Of a stretch of 64,000 nucleotides of DNA, positions 43,782 to 52,124 are shown in pieces (position 1 is the stretch's first letter; each line of letters opens with the position of its first letter). Source of the stretch: Rhodoferax sp. (GTDB lineage: Bacteria; Pseudomonadota; Gammaproteobacteria; Burkholderiales; Burkholderiaceae_C); the NCBI RefSeq assembly GCF_030653815.1, contig NZ_JAURYQ010000037.1, positions 203,474-267,473 on the forward strand. The letters are read 5' to 3'. A program made the position numbers and the translations under genes. A model generated the notes under the pieces. The model did no database searches and was not told the origin of the DNA. It saw nothing but the letters and a program-made list of their open reading frames with translations.

Positions 43782-46703
43782 TCAGACGAGCCTGGCTTTG
43801 CGCTTTGACTTGGGCTTTTCAGAGGGCAGCAGGCTGGTGTACTTCTGGTACAGCTCAAACAAGAATGCCACGCGCTCGGCGTCGCTTTTGTAGTGCTTCT
43901 TGCCACCGCTGGCCTCGTAGGCTTTGTCCACGGCGGCGTCCAGCTTTTGGTGCGCCTTGAGCAATTCGGGCGGCATGGTGAGCGGGTCGTACAGGTCGGC
44001 CAGCGTGGCGGGATGTTCGCCGGTCTGGAATTTGGCTCGCACGTCGAGCACGGTTTGGGCGGCGGTTTCGATGGCTGTTTGCGATGAATGAACCGGCGTT
44101 AAAGGCTCAGTGATCTTGGCCACCGAAGCAAATTCTGGCCAGGGGAAGTTGTTGTAGACGATGGTATTGGAGTACCGATAGCGACTTTCCAATCGTCCAC
44201 AGGTGTAGCGCATCCAAGCGTTGTGCATGGCACTGGAAAGGATGCCGAAGTGAAAAAGCGTGGCATCAGGCAAGCTGTAAACCAGGTTGCTCACAATGAC
44301 GTCTGCGCCGAGAAATCCTATGGGTACGTAAGCTCGCCGCTCCGACGACACGCTGGGTATGAGCAAGTAGTCGCTCTGCGGTTGTCGGATCTTTTGAAAT
44401 AACGTGGGCGTTGCGGCATCCATCCGGGTTTGTGCATCCGAACTTGCTGCGCGCATAGCCTGAACATTTTGAACACGCCGCAAGACTTCAGGCATTTGCC
44501 GCAACTCCTTGGGTGGGCAGTCCACCAGCCACAAACACCAGCGTTTTATGCCGTTGATGAATTCGTCTGCGCCCAAAAATGGGCGAATCCATTTTGCAGC
44601 GGCGGGTTCAATTCGCACAAAAGAGTGCATCTCTTCATCGGAAAAAAGAAGATTACCGCCGTCAGTGGGTTTGCTGCCGTTAACCAACTCAGCAACATCA
44701 GCAATAGGCGTTCGTCGCTTGGCGAGGGCTACGTTTGGCGCGTCGACCAAATAGGGGTTGATGTTGGCAGCGGAAACCGCATGCGGTTCACCCCGTATAT
44801 CGTCATACTCAAAAATCACCTTACCAGGCAGGTCTTGCAAGCCAAAACCAATGATGACGCAATGCACGGCGGCCTTGCCCGAAGCCTCGTTGCTCCAACT
44901 GAAGGTGCGGTGCGCAAAGTGAATGTGTACGCCTTGCGCCAGCAGCCAGCCCCACAACACGCCGACCTGTTCGCCCTGCGAGATGCTGTTGGTCGAAACA
45001 AAAGCGCATCGGAGGCTTACCAGTTCACAACTCGAGGTGAGTGCGGGCTGGCCGGCGGGCGCGATTTTAAAAACCGAAGGTTCATGAGCGCCCGCCGGCC
45101 AGGTCGCACTCGCCGGCACGCCACCACGCAGGTAATGCGCCGCCTTCACATACCAGGCTGCAACAAAGTCCAGATCACCGGCGCCATTGATGCCATGCAT
45201 GACCAGTGCCAAGTCAGCCTTTTGTTCTTTGGACTGATAGGTTTTGCCAAGAAACGGCGGATTCCCCAGCACAAAACTGCAGCGCTCAGCCGGAATCACC
45301 TCGTTCCAGTCCAGGCGCAGCGCGTTGTCATGCACGATGTGCGGCGAGGTGCGTAGCGGAATGCGGGCAAAGTACAGGCCAAATTCTTCACTCACCCGCA
45401 GGTTCATCTGGTGGTCCATCAGCCACAGCGCCACCTGGGCAATCTGGGCCGGAAACTCCTCGATCTCGATGCCGTAAAACTGATCGACGTTGATGCCGAT
45501 GAGGCCATGGATGTCCAGCGTCATCTGGCCGTCGGTGATGCTGGCGCGCAGCACGGCCAATTCAAGCTCGCGCAGCTCGCGGTAGCTGATCACCAAGAAA
45601 TTCCCGCAACCACACGCCGGGTCAAAAAAGGTGAGGGTGCGCAGCTTTTTGTGGAACTCGAACAGCCGGTTCTTGTTGTTTTTGACCTTGGCAAACTCTG
45701 CCCACAGCTCATCCAGAAACAACGGCTTGATCAGCTTGAGAATGTTTTCTTCGGACGTGTAATGCGCACCCAGATTGCGCCGGGCCTTGTCGTCCATGAT
45801 GCTCTGGAACAAGCTGCCAAAAATGGCCGGGCTGATCGATGACCAGTCCAGCGCGCAGGCATCGAGCAGCGCCTCGCGCATGGCGGCGGTGAAGTCGGCC
45901 ATGGGCAGCGGCTCGGAAAACAGCTTGCCATTCACATACGGGAACGCGGCCACTTGTTCGTCCAGCGCCTGGCTGCGCCTGGGCTCGTCGGTATTGAGCA
46001 CCTGAAACAATTGCGCCAGGCGCGAACCCAGGTCGGAACCATCAGCCGCGGTGCGTTCTTCAATGAAGGTGCGAAACGACTGCGCGGGCTGGAAGATGCC
46101 GGTGTCGTCGGCAAACAGGCAAAACAGCAGGCGCACCAGCAGCACTTCGAGCGGGTGGCCGCTGTAGCCACTGGCCTTGAGCGCGTCATGCAGCCGCCCC
46201 ATGCGCTCGGCGGCCTTGATGTTGACCGGGTTTTGCGGCTGGATGGTCTGCACCTTGTAACCTGCCACAAAGCCGAACAGCTTGATGTGTTTGTGCAGGT
46301 CCTTCAGGGCAAATTCAAAGGTCTCGTTGGTGGTGAGGCGGTGCACGCGAAAGCGGGCAAAGTCGCACACGATGACCAACTGGGGCAAGTCGCGCTCGGT
46401 GATGCCGGGAAAGTAAGACAGCGCCTGCGTGAGCGCCACATCCAGATTTTTGCCGCGCGACTTTTGCTCCACCAGCAGCATGCCGGGCCAGAACAGATCG
46501 ACAAAACCATCGGTTTTGGCTTTGAGGCCGGGCAGCTTTTTGACGGCGTGCTCAAAGGTGGCCACGCGTTTGTCGGTGATGCCGAAGATCTCGAAAAAAT
46601 CAATCCAGAACGGCTTGCCCTGGCTGTCTTCATTGGCCGCATCAGCCCAGGTACGGCTGAAGACGAGCGCGCGGGATTTGATTTCGTTCCAGGAGAGGGG
46701 CAT
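43782..46703 (-). CDS. Type IIL (MmeI-like) restriction-modification enzyme
   Basis: A single-chain enzyme that methylates and cuts DNA, 973 residues. The N-terminal nuclease has Asp69-x9-Glu79-x-Lys81 in DLFWPGMLLVEQKSRG, the same spacing as in MmeI. A helical linker leads to an N6-adenine methyltransferase with motif I DPACGCGNF (361-369) and motif IV NPPF (481-484), then a C-terminal target-recognition domain. Between residues 528 and 563 an extra segment of about 36 residues interrupts the conserved run YLRG...LRCAFVSTNSI; it is encoded by an imperfect DNA palindrome. Frame is kept, so activity is possible but uncertain. Confidence 0.9.
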   Translation of the reverse strand: MPLSWNEIKSRALVFSRTWADAANEDSQGKPFWIDFFEIFGITDKRVATFEHAVKKLPGLKAKTDGFVDLFWPGMLLVEQKSRGKNLDVALTQALSYFPGITERDLPQLVIVCDFARFRVHRLTTNETFEFALKDLHKHIKLFGFVAGYKVQTIQPQNPVNIKAAERMGRLHDALKASGYSGHPLEVLLVRLLFCLFADDTGIFQPAQSFRTFIEERTAADGSDLGSRLAQLFQVLNTDEPRRSQALDEQVAAFPYVNGKLFSEPLPMADFTAAMREALLDACALDWSSISPAIFGSLFQSIMDDKARRNLGAHYTSEENILKLIKPLFLDELWAEFAKVKNNKNRLFEFHKKLRTLTFFDPACGCGNFLVISYRELRELELAVLRASITDGQMTLDIHGLIGINVDQFYGIEIEEFPAQIAQVALWLMDHQMNLRVSEEFGLYFARIPLRTSPHIVHDNALRLDWNEVIPAERCSFVLGNPPFLGKTYQSKEQKADLALVMHGINGAGDLDFVAAWYVKAAHYLRGGVPASATWPAGAHEPSVFKIAPAGQPALTSSCELVSLRCAFVSTNSISQGEQVGVLWGWLLAQGVHIHFAHRTFSWSNEASGKAAVHCVIIGFGLQDLPGKVIFEYDDIRGEPHAVSAANINPYLVDAPNVALAKRRTPIADVAELVNGSKPTDGGNLLFSDEEMHSFVRIEPAAAKWIRPFLGADEFINGIKRWCLWLVDCPPKELRQMPEVLRRVQNVQAMRAASSDAQTRMDAATPTLFQKIRQPQSDYLLIPSVSSERRAYVPIGFLGADVIVSNLVYSLPDATLFHFGILSSAMHNAWMRYTCGRLESRYRYSNTIVYNNFPWPEFASVAKITEPLTPVHSSQTAIETAAQTVLDVRAKFQTGEHPATLADLYDPLTMPPELLKAHQKLDAAVDKAYEASGGKKHYKSDAERVAFLFELYQKYTSLLPSEKPKSKRKARLV
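45039..45111. repeat. In-frame palindromic insert within the restriction-modification gene
   Basis: Two arms of 24 bp match as inverted repeats at 22 positions (GAGTGCG..CTGGCCGGCGGGCGC and its complement), with a centre of about 25 bp that is AT-rich. It lies inside the segment 45015-45122 that encodes the extra residues 528-563. The length of that segment, 108 bp, is a multiple of three. Confidence 0.75.
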
Positions 46704-46952
46704 GGGCCAGCCTATTTTTAATTACGAGAGCTACCGCATTCAAGTTGCTCTGGCGCTTACGCCTTGAGCGACCTGCAAAGTCACACAGATTATCAGGCGT
46801 TGGGTGCTTGGCTGGCCCTGCAAGATAATGCTTCTGGCTTTTTTAAATTGCTCCGAACCTCGCAAGCATTCCATGAACCAGCCACATTTCTACCCCATGC
46901 CGACACCTCTTGTTGCGCTACGTCGAGTTGTGTCTTACTGTCAACGCGTGTT
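46704..46952. other. Non-coding stretch with a carboxypeptidase-like fragment
   Basis: No convincing gene. At 46873 a short frame reads MNQPHFYP, resembling the MSHSHFYP start of the fragment at 41679; the surrounding 37 bp are about 78 percent identical by eye. The promoters of the restriction gene may lie here. Confidence 0.4.
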
Positions 46953-47303
46953 TCAGGTCAAACGTGAGACTTGTGACTTGAGCGCTGGTAAATCGTTTTG
47001 AACCGTTTGCCAGACAACTGCCAAATCTACGGTGAAGTAGCCATGCGCCAGTGCATTACGCATTTCATAGGCGAAACCCCAAGGCACATTGGCATGTTGT
47101 AAGGCGAAATCAGGGTGGTTCCTGGCGACGTTGTTGCAGGCTTCCCCAATCACCTCCAGGTTACGAATCACAGCGTCACGGGTTTTGCGGTCGTCCATGA
47201 AAGCATCCAAATCCATGCCAGCCGTGTAGTCCTGAATATTGGCAATGGCTTCCAGAATATGTTGCAAGTAGTCGGCAACGCGCAACGGGTCAGCGCGGCT
47301 CAT
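46953..47303 (-). CDS. hepT: HepT-like ribonuclease toxin (DUF86)
   Basis: A 116-residue HEPN-domain protein with the catalytic R-x4-H-x-Y motif in RNALAHGYF. HepT toxins cleave RNA and are neutralised by MntA antitoxins, which add AMP to a Tyr of this motif. The gene overlaps the MntA-type gene upstream by 4 bp, the usual HepT-MntA arrangement. Confidence 0.88.
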   Translation of the reverse strand: MSRADPLRVADYLQHILEAIANIQDYTAGMDLDAFMDDRKTRDAVIRNLEVIGEACNNVARNHPDFALQHANVPWGFAYEMRNALAHGYFTVDLAVVWQTVQNDLPALKSQVSRLT

Positions 47304-47590
47304 ACCAGTTGAGCCTCGCGCAAAACTTGATCTCGAAACTTCGCCGGCAAGCCATTTGGGGTAAGCACGTCCACATTTAGGCCCAGGAGTTTTTTCAACT
47401 CGAAGCGGATGGCACCAATGTCCATCATTGTTGTGAGTGAGGTGGGTTCTACCAACAAGTCAAGGTCGCTGTCAGTCGTATCGTCTCCATGCAGCACTGA
47501 GCCAAACACCCGGACACCACTGACGCGGTGGCGCAGCGCGATTTCGCGGATTTGCGTGCGGTAGAGGTAGAGAGCTTCTGAGGGACGCAT
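47300..47590 (-). CDS. mntA: MntA-type nucleotidyltransferase antitoxin
   Basis: A 96-residue minimal nucleotidyltransferase with the G-S-x10-D-x-D signature in GSVLHGDDTTDSDLDLL and the third Asp in LNVDVLTP. In characterised pairs this protein adds AMP to HepT. The start MRPSEALYLYR at 47590 was preferred over an in-frame extension of 20 residues, because the domain begins there. Confidence 0.87.
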   Translation of the reverse strand: MRPSEALYLYRTQIREIALRHRVSGVRVFGSVLHGDDTTDSDLDLLVEPTSLTTMMDIGAIRFELKKLLGLNVDVLTPNGLPAKFRDQVLREAQLV

Positions 47591-47682
47591 GGGTTGAAGT
47601 TTAGCCGTGCTAACCAGTTTTGTGTAAGTAGGCCACGAACTCTTTGGCATGGCGGGTTAGGAACGGGGCCGCTACCTACCGA

Positions 47683-49536
47683 TTACTTCCCCCAACTATC
47701 CTTCAACCCCACCGCCAGATTAAACACAGGCTTGCTGCCCTGCACATGGTCCACCCGATCCGCCACAAAGTAGCCATGCCGCTCAAACTGGAAGTTCTGA
47801 CCCGGCAGAGCATTGGCCAGTGACGGCTCGACGATGGCCGTGATGACCTTCAGGCTGTTCGGGTTCAGGCTCTCGATAAAGTCTTTGCCGCCCGCGTCGG
47901 GTTGGGCGTCCAGGAACAGGCGGTCGTACAGGCGCACTTCGGCGTTGACGCCGTTGGCCACGCCGACCCAGGTGATGGCGGCTTTGACCTTGACGGTTTC
48001 GCTGCCGGGTGTGCCGCTCTTGGTGTCGGGCACCACGGTGGCCAGCACTTCGGTAATCTGTCCGTTCGCGTCTTTGCTGCAGCCGGTGCATTCGATCACA
48101 TAGCCGCCTTTGAGGCGCACCTTGTTGCCCGGGAACAAACGCTTGTAGCCCTTGGGCGGCACTTCTTCAAAGTCTTCGCGGTCGATCCACACCTCTTTGC
48201 CGATGCTGAATTGGCGGGCCGGCGGTGGCTCGGTACCTTCCGCGACGCCTTGTGTCGCTTCATGTGCATGATGGGGCAGGGCAGGCTGGCTGCAGGGCTC
48301 CAGGTGGCCGGGCGCAAAAACCTCGTCCCAGTTGGTCAGCACCAGCTTCACCGGGTTCAGCACGGCCATGCCGCGGTGCGCCTTGAGTTCCAGGTCTTCG
48401 CGCAGGCAGCCTTCCAGGGTTGAATAGTCGATCCAGCTGTCGCTCTTGGTCACGCCGATGCGCTCGGCAAACAGTTGCAACGCTGCAGGGGTGTAGCCGC
48501 GGCGGCGCAGGCCGACGATGGTTGGCATGCGCGGGTCGTCCCAGCCTGATACCTTGTGGTCGTACACCAGTTGCGCCAACTTGCGCTTGCTGGTGATCAC
48601 ATAGGTCAGGTTGAGACGGGCAAACTCGTACTGGTGCGGCGGTGGGCTGGCCAGCAGGCCGCCTTCAATTAGCCGCGCCATCAGCCAGTCGTAAAACGGG
48701 CGTTGGTCTTCGAATTCGAGCGTGCAGATGCTGTGGGTGATCTGCTCCAGCGCGTCTTCGATCGGGTGGGCATAGGTGTACATCGGGTAGATGCACCATT
48801 TGTCGCCGGTGTTGTGGTGCGTGGCGCGGCGGATGCGGTAGATGGCCGGGTCGCGCAGGTTGATGTTGGGTGACCCCATGTCGATTTTGGCGCGCAGCAC
48901 CATGGCGCCGTCTTCATGCTGGCCGTCGCGCATTTGCCTGAAGCGTTCCAGGTTTTCAGCGGGGGTGCGGGTGCGGTAAGGGCTGTCAATGCCGGGCTTG
49001 CCAAAGTCGCCCCGGTTGACGCGCATTTGCTCGGCCGTTTGCTCGTCCACGTAGGCGTGGCCGGCTTCGATCAAATACTCGGCAGCGCGGTACATGAAGT
49101 CGAAGTAGTCGCTGGCCTGGTAGGGCGCGGCATCGGGGGCGCCGTTCCATTCAAAGCCGAGCCACTTCACCGAGTCGATGATGCTGTTGACGTACTCGGT
49201 GTCTTCTTTTTCGGGGTTGGTGTCGTCAAAGCGCAGGTGGCACACGCCGCCATAGTCGCGCGCCAGGCCAAAGTTCAGGCAGATGCTTTTGGCGTGGCCA
49301 ATGTGCAGGTAGCCATTGGGTTCCGGGGGAAAACGGGTGCGGATTTTGGCGGGGTCGGGCTGGCCCTTGGCGTGGTGCGCCGCATCACCCGGGCTGCCAC
49401 CCCATCGGCGGCTGGCGTAGGTGCCATTGGCCAGGTCAGATTCGATGATCTGGCGCAAAAAATTGCTGGGTTTGACAACGTCGGTGGCCACTGCATTCGC
49501 AGCAGGCTTGTTCTGGGTGGGGGTGGGCAGGCTCAT
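47683..49536 (-). CDS. glnS: Glutaminyl-tRNA synthetase
   Basis: Class I synthetase that charges tRNA-Gln, 617 residues. HIGH is seen in GYLHIGHAKS and the KMSKS equivalent in VITSKRKLAQL. The C-terminal anticodon-binding barrels follow. A segment of about 25 residues rich in His, Ala and Pro (in LEPCSQPALPHHAHEAT...) lies between the end of the catalytic part and EVWIDREDF, longer than I would expect. Start MSLPTPTQ at 49536 was chosen; the frame extends 34 codons upstream without protein-like character. Confidence 0.95.
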   Translation of the reverse strand: MSLPTPTQNKPAANAVATDVVKPSNFLRQIIESDLANGTYASRRWGGSPGDAAHHAKGQPDPAKIRTRFPPEPNGYLHIGHAKSICLNFGLARDYGGVCHLRFDDTNPEKEDTEYVNSIIDSVKWLGFEWNGAPDAAPYQASDYFDFMYRAAEYLIEAGHAYVDEQTAEQMRVNRGDFGKPGIDSPYRTRTPAENLERFRQMRDGQHEDGAMVLRAKIDMGSPNINLRDPAIYRIRRATHHNTGDKWCIYPMYTYAHPIEDALEQITHSICTLEFEDQRPFYDWLMARLIEGGLLASPPPHQYEFARLNLTYVITSKRKLAQLVYDHKVSGWDDPRMPTIVGLRRRGYTPAALQLFAERIGVTKSDSWIDYSTLEGCLREDLELKAHRGMAVLNPVKLVLTNWDEVFAPGHLEPCSQPALPHHAHEATQGVAEGTEPPPARQFSIGKEVWIDREDFEEVPPKGYKRLFPGNKVRLKGGYVIECTGCSKDANGQITEVLATVVPDTKSGTPGSETVKVKAAITWVGVANGVNAEVRLYDRLFLDAQPDAGGKDFIESLNPNSLKVITAIVEPSLANALPGQNFQFERHGYFVADRVDHVQGSKPVFNLAVGLKDSWGK

Positions 49537-49666
49537 GACTGAGATTTTAGGCGGCGGCTGGGTCATTTGGGCGGTATGACCGAAGTCAAACGAAAGCTGG
49601 CTCGGTTCGAGCAAGCAGGAGGAGCGGGTATAAAGCACTGATATTCAAATTGACCCAGGAGCCTCG

Positions 49667-49927
49667 ATGCCATTGATTGATTCGCAGCCGCAGGCTTTCG
49701 CACCGGGCACTCAGCTCCGGCACTACAAGGGCGGGCTTTATTCTGTCGTCGGCCACTGCCTGATTGAGGCCACGCTGCAGCCGGGTGTGCTGTACAAACC
49801 GCTGCAAGGTGACAGCCAGGACGTGCTCTGGATGCGCCCCCTGGCGGAATTCCATGACCTTGTCAGCACGGCTGAGGGCACGGTTCCGCGGTTTGTGCAG
49901 TTGGCCGTCCCCAATAAAAAAGCCTAA
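49667..49927 (+). CDS. DUF1653 domain protein
   Basis: An 86-residue protein matching DUF1653: PGTQLRHYKGGLYSVVGHCLIEATLQPGVLYKPLQG and a C-terminal WMRPLAEFHD. Its function is unknown. The last codons (with the stop TAA) overlap a hairpin that serves as terminator for the convergent tRNA-Ser. Confidence 0.85.
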   Translation: MPLIDSQPQAFAPGTQLRHYKGGLYSVVGHCLIEATLQPGVLYKPLQGDSQDVLWMRPLAEFHDLVSTAEGTVPRFVQLAVPNKKA

Positions 49928-49948
49928 GTAGATCAACTACTTAGGCTT
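49914..49948 (-). terminator. Terminator of tRNA-Ser, overlapping the end of the DUF1653 gene
   Basis: Perfect 12-bp arms AAGCCTAAGTAG / CTACTTAGGCTT with a 5-bp loop. On the minus strand the hairpin is followed by a T run (AAAAA on the plus strand, 49916-49920), which makes a standard terminator 5 bp after the tRNA end. Confidence 0.8.
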
Positions 49949-49953
49949 GTATC

Positions 49954-50043
49954 TGGCGGAGCAGGGGGGATTCGAACCCCCGGGGGATTTTACTCCCCGC
50001 ACGCTTTCCAGGCGTGTGACTTAAACCACTCATCCACCGCTCC
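49954..50043 (-). tRNA. tRNA-Ser (anticodon GGA)
   Basis: A 90-nt class II tRNA. Acceptor GGAGCGG pairs with CTGCTCC (one G-T pair), the anticodon loop CTGGAAA gives GGA, there is a long variable arm with paired GGGGAG...CTCCCC-like strands, the T loop is TTCGAAT and CCA is encoded after a G discriminator. Confidence 0.95.
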
Positions 50044-50107
50044 GAAGCTGGGGATTCTACCCGCCTGGGCGGGTGGTTTCGGGCTTCGGAGCAATAGAAT
50101 TTTTGGT

Positions 50108-51301
50108 TTAGCGGATCACCGCCAGGGTTTCGAGTTGGCCAGCGCGAACAGTCTTCAGGGTCAGGGCACCGTTCTTGATATCGCCTTTTTCATCAAATGC
50201 CACAGGACCGGAGACGCCTTTGTAATCGGCGGTTGCCGCCAGCATGGGCAGGTACTTGGCCGGATCAGCCGAGTCAGCCTTGACCATGGCAGCGACCATG
50301 ACGTTGACCGCGTCATAGACGTAAGGTGCGTAAAGCTTGACGTCGGTGTTGAACTTGGCCTGGTACTTGACCTTGAATTCTTCCATGCCCACTTTGGCTT
50401 CACCGTCCACACCGCCGGCTTCAGCGCAATAGACCTGGTTGTCGGCAATGGCGTCACCGCCCAGCTTGACCAGTTCGGTCGTGCAGATGCCGTCGCCACC
50501 CATGAACTTGGGCTTCATGGCCAGGCCTTTCATTTGTTTCATCATGGGGCCGGCCACGGCGTCCATGCCGCCGAAGAAGACCACATCGGGCTTCTTGGCC
50601 TTGATGCTGGTCAGGATCGCGGTGAAGTCGGTGGCTTTGTCGGTGGTGAATTCCTTGGCAACCACTTTGCCGCCAGCGGCTTCAACAGCCTTGGCGAACT
50701 CTTCGGCAACGCCCTGGCCGTAAGCGGTACGGTCGTCAATGACGGCGATGGATTTGCCCTTGAGGGTTTCGACGGCATACTTGCCGAGCGTGCCGCCCAG
50801 TTGGGTGTCGTCAGCCACCATCCGGAAGGTGGTCTTGAAGCCTTGGCGGGTGTACTTGGGGTTGGTGGAGGAGGGCGAGATTTGGGGAATGCCCGCATCG
50901 CTGTAGATCTTGGAGGCGGGAATGGTCGTGCCGGAGTTCAGGTGACCGACCACACCGGCCACTTTGGCGTCAGCCAATTTTTGCGCAACGGCGGTACCTT
51001 GTTTCGGGTCGGCGGCGTCGTCTTCAGCCAGCAACTCGAAAGTGACCTTTTGACCACCCAGCATGACACCCTTGGCATTGAGTTCGTCAATGGCCATGCG
51101 CGCGCCGTTCTCGTTGTCTTTGCCCAGGTGGGCAATGGCGCCGCTGGTGGGACCAACGTGACCGATTTTGACCACGTTACCAGCCGGTGCTGGCGCGGCT
51201 GCCGGTGCAGCAGCCGGGGCGGGCGCAGCTTCTTCTTTTTTGCCACAAGCAACCAACAGCGTGGCTGCAGCGATCAGGGTCAAGGTACTTTGAATGCGCA
51301 T
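50108..51301 (-). CDS. Branched-chain amino acid ABC transporter substrate-binding lipoprotein (LivJ-like)
   Basis: A 397-residue type I periplasmic binding protein. The signal ends in the lipobox LLVACGKK, so it is a lipoprotein, followed by an Ala/Pro linker. The binding domain begins VVKIGHVGPTSGAIAHLGKDNENG, and DRTAYGQGVAEEF is characteristic of the LivJ family. No permease or ATPase gene is adjacent, so it must work with proteins encoded elsewhere. Its ligand is probably a branched-chain or related amino acid. Confidence 0.88.
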   Translation of the reverse strand: MRIQSTLTLIAAATLLVACGKKEEAAPAPAAAPAAAPAPAGNVVKIGHVGPTSGAIAHLGKDNENGARMAIDELNAKGVMLGGQKVTFELLAEDDAADPKQGTAVAQKLADAKVAGVVGHLNSGTTIPASKIYSDAGIPQISPSSTNPKYTRQGFKTTFRMVADDTQLGGTLGKYAVETLKGKSIAVIDDRTAYGQGVAEEFAKAVEAAGGKVVAKEFTTDKATDFTAILTSIKAKKPDVVFFGGMDAVAGPMMKQMKGLAMKPKFMGGDGICTTELVKLGGDAIADNQVYCAEAGGVDGEAKVGMEEFKVKYQAKFNTDVKLYAPYVYDAVNVMVAAMVKADSADPAKYLPMLAATADYKGVSGPVAFDEKGDIKNGALTLKTVRAGQLETLAVIR

Positions 51302-51408
51302 AGAAAAACTCCATTAAAAAGGAAATTGCAGAAAAATATTCAGCGTTGCACGATAGCCTAGATTGAATCGTTGCGCCATAGGGAAGTTACCAATATGGTG
51401 CATCAATT

Positions 51409-51687
51409 TCAAAGCTCGCCCGGTACAGCATTCGGATCAGCTTGATTTTGGGTCTTCAGGGCATCCACGACGGTCTGGCGCACCAGGGATTCAAGCGTGC
51501 TTTGCATTCGCGCATTGAGGTCATGCAAATGTTGTGCCAGCACGGGCTGGAGTTGCTGCAAAACTTCTTTGACCAAGGCCTCTGCATCAGCATGGGTCTG
51601 GGTGGCCGTGGTGTTGGCCCCGGGCGGGTCCACCCTTTCGGTGAGGGTGGGCACGAAGCGGGGAGGGTGACGCGCGGGTAGGTTCAT
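51409..51687 (-). CDS. Conserved hypothetical protein, helical
   Basis: A 92-residue protein with a Pro-rich start (MNLPARHPPRFVPTLTERV) and a long amphipathic helix (ALVKEVLQQLQPVLAQHLHDL). No known domain is recognised. Its ATG overlaps the holC stop (ATGA), so it is co-translated with holC and pepA. Confidence 0.65.
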   Translation of the reverse strand: MNLPARHPPRFVPTLTERVDPPGANTTATQTHADAEALVKEVLQQLQPVLAQHLHDLNARMQSTLESLVRQTVVDALKTQNQADPNAVPGEL

Positions 51688-52124
51688 GCTGTGGTCGCGG
51701 CTTGCAGGTCGTGACTGCTCAGGGCGCAGCCCGCGCTGGCGTAGCGTTTCCAGCGCTTGCGCGCTTGCTGTCGGTCGGTCATGTCCTCGCTGACGATTTC
51801 AATGATGCGTGCAAACTGCTCAAAGCCAGCGGGCAGGTCCGGTCCCAGGTTCAGCAGAATGCCCAGTTGCGTCTGGGCTGGCGGGCTTGCGCTGAGCACA
51901 ATGGGGGTGTTTTCAAGCAGGTTCGGCGGCGCATCCGCAAAACAGTGGGGCACAAAATCGATGGCCGAAAACGTCCAGAGCATCTGGTCGACCTGTGCCA
52001 GGGTTTCTTCGTCTGCGGTCACCAGCACCTGTGCGCCGCTGGCTGCTGCCTTGCGCAGCAAACGGCAGGCATACAGCAGCCGGTCCGGCACCTGGGTGTG
52101 GAATTCGACTTTTGGCACGGGCAT
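51684..52124 (-). CDS. holC: DNA polymerase III chi subunit HolC
   Basis: HolC links the clamp loader to single-strand binding protein. The 146-residue protein begins MPVPKVEFHTQVPDRLLYAC, as in the family, with LVTADEETLAQVDQMLWTF and FVPHC further on. The start codon overlaps the pepA stop (TGATG), and pepA-holC is a conserved pair in proteobacteria. A longer frame runs upstream over pepA and was rejected. Confidence 0.92.
   Translation of the reverse strand: MPVPKVEFHTQVPDRLLYACRLLRKAAASGAQVLVTADEETLAQVDQMLWTFSAIDFVPHCFADAPPNLLENTPIVLSASPPAQTQLGILLNLGPDLPAGFEQFARIIEIVSEDMTDRQQARKRWKRYASAGCALSSHDLQAATTA

Noticed and set aside
46764..46967. 67-codon plus-strand frame between the restriction gene and hepT
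   Set aside because: Start is TTG without a ribosome site, no recognised domain, and it changes character halfway. Treated as non-coding.
50059..50074. Palindrome ACCCGCC-TG-GGCGGGT between tRNA-Ser and the LivJ-like gene
   Set aside because: Perfect short hairpin but without a T run on either strand. It may be part of the tRNA promoter region; not enough to call a terminator.
50135..51361. Plus-strand frame opposite the LivJ-like gene (408 codons)
   Set aside because: The minus strand has a signal peptide, lipobox and full binding-protein domain. The plus-strand translation has no family features.
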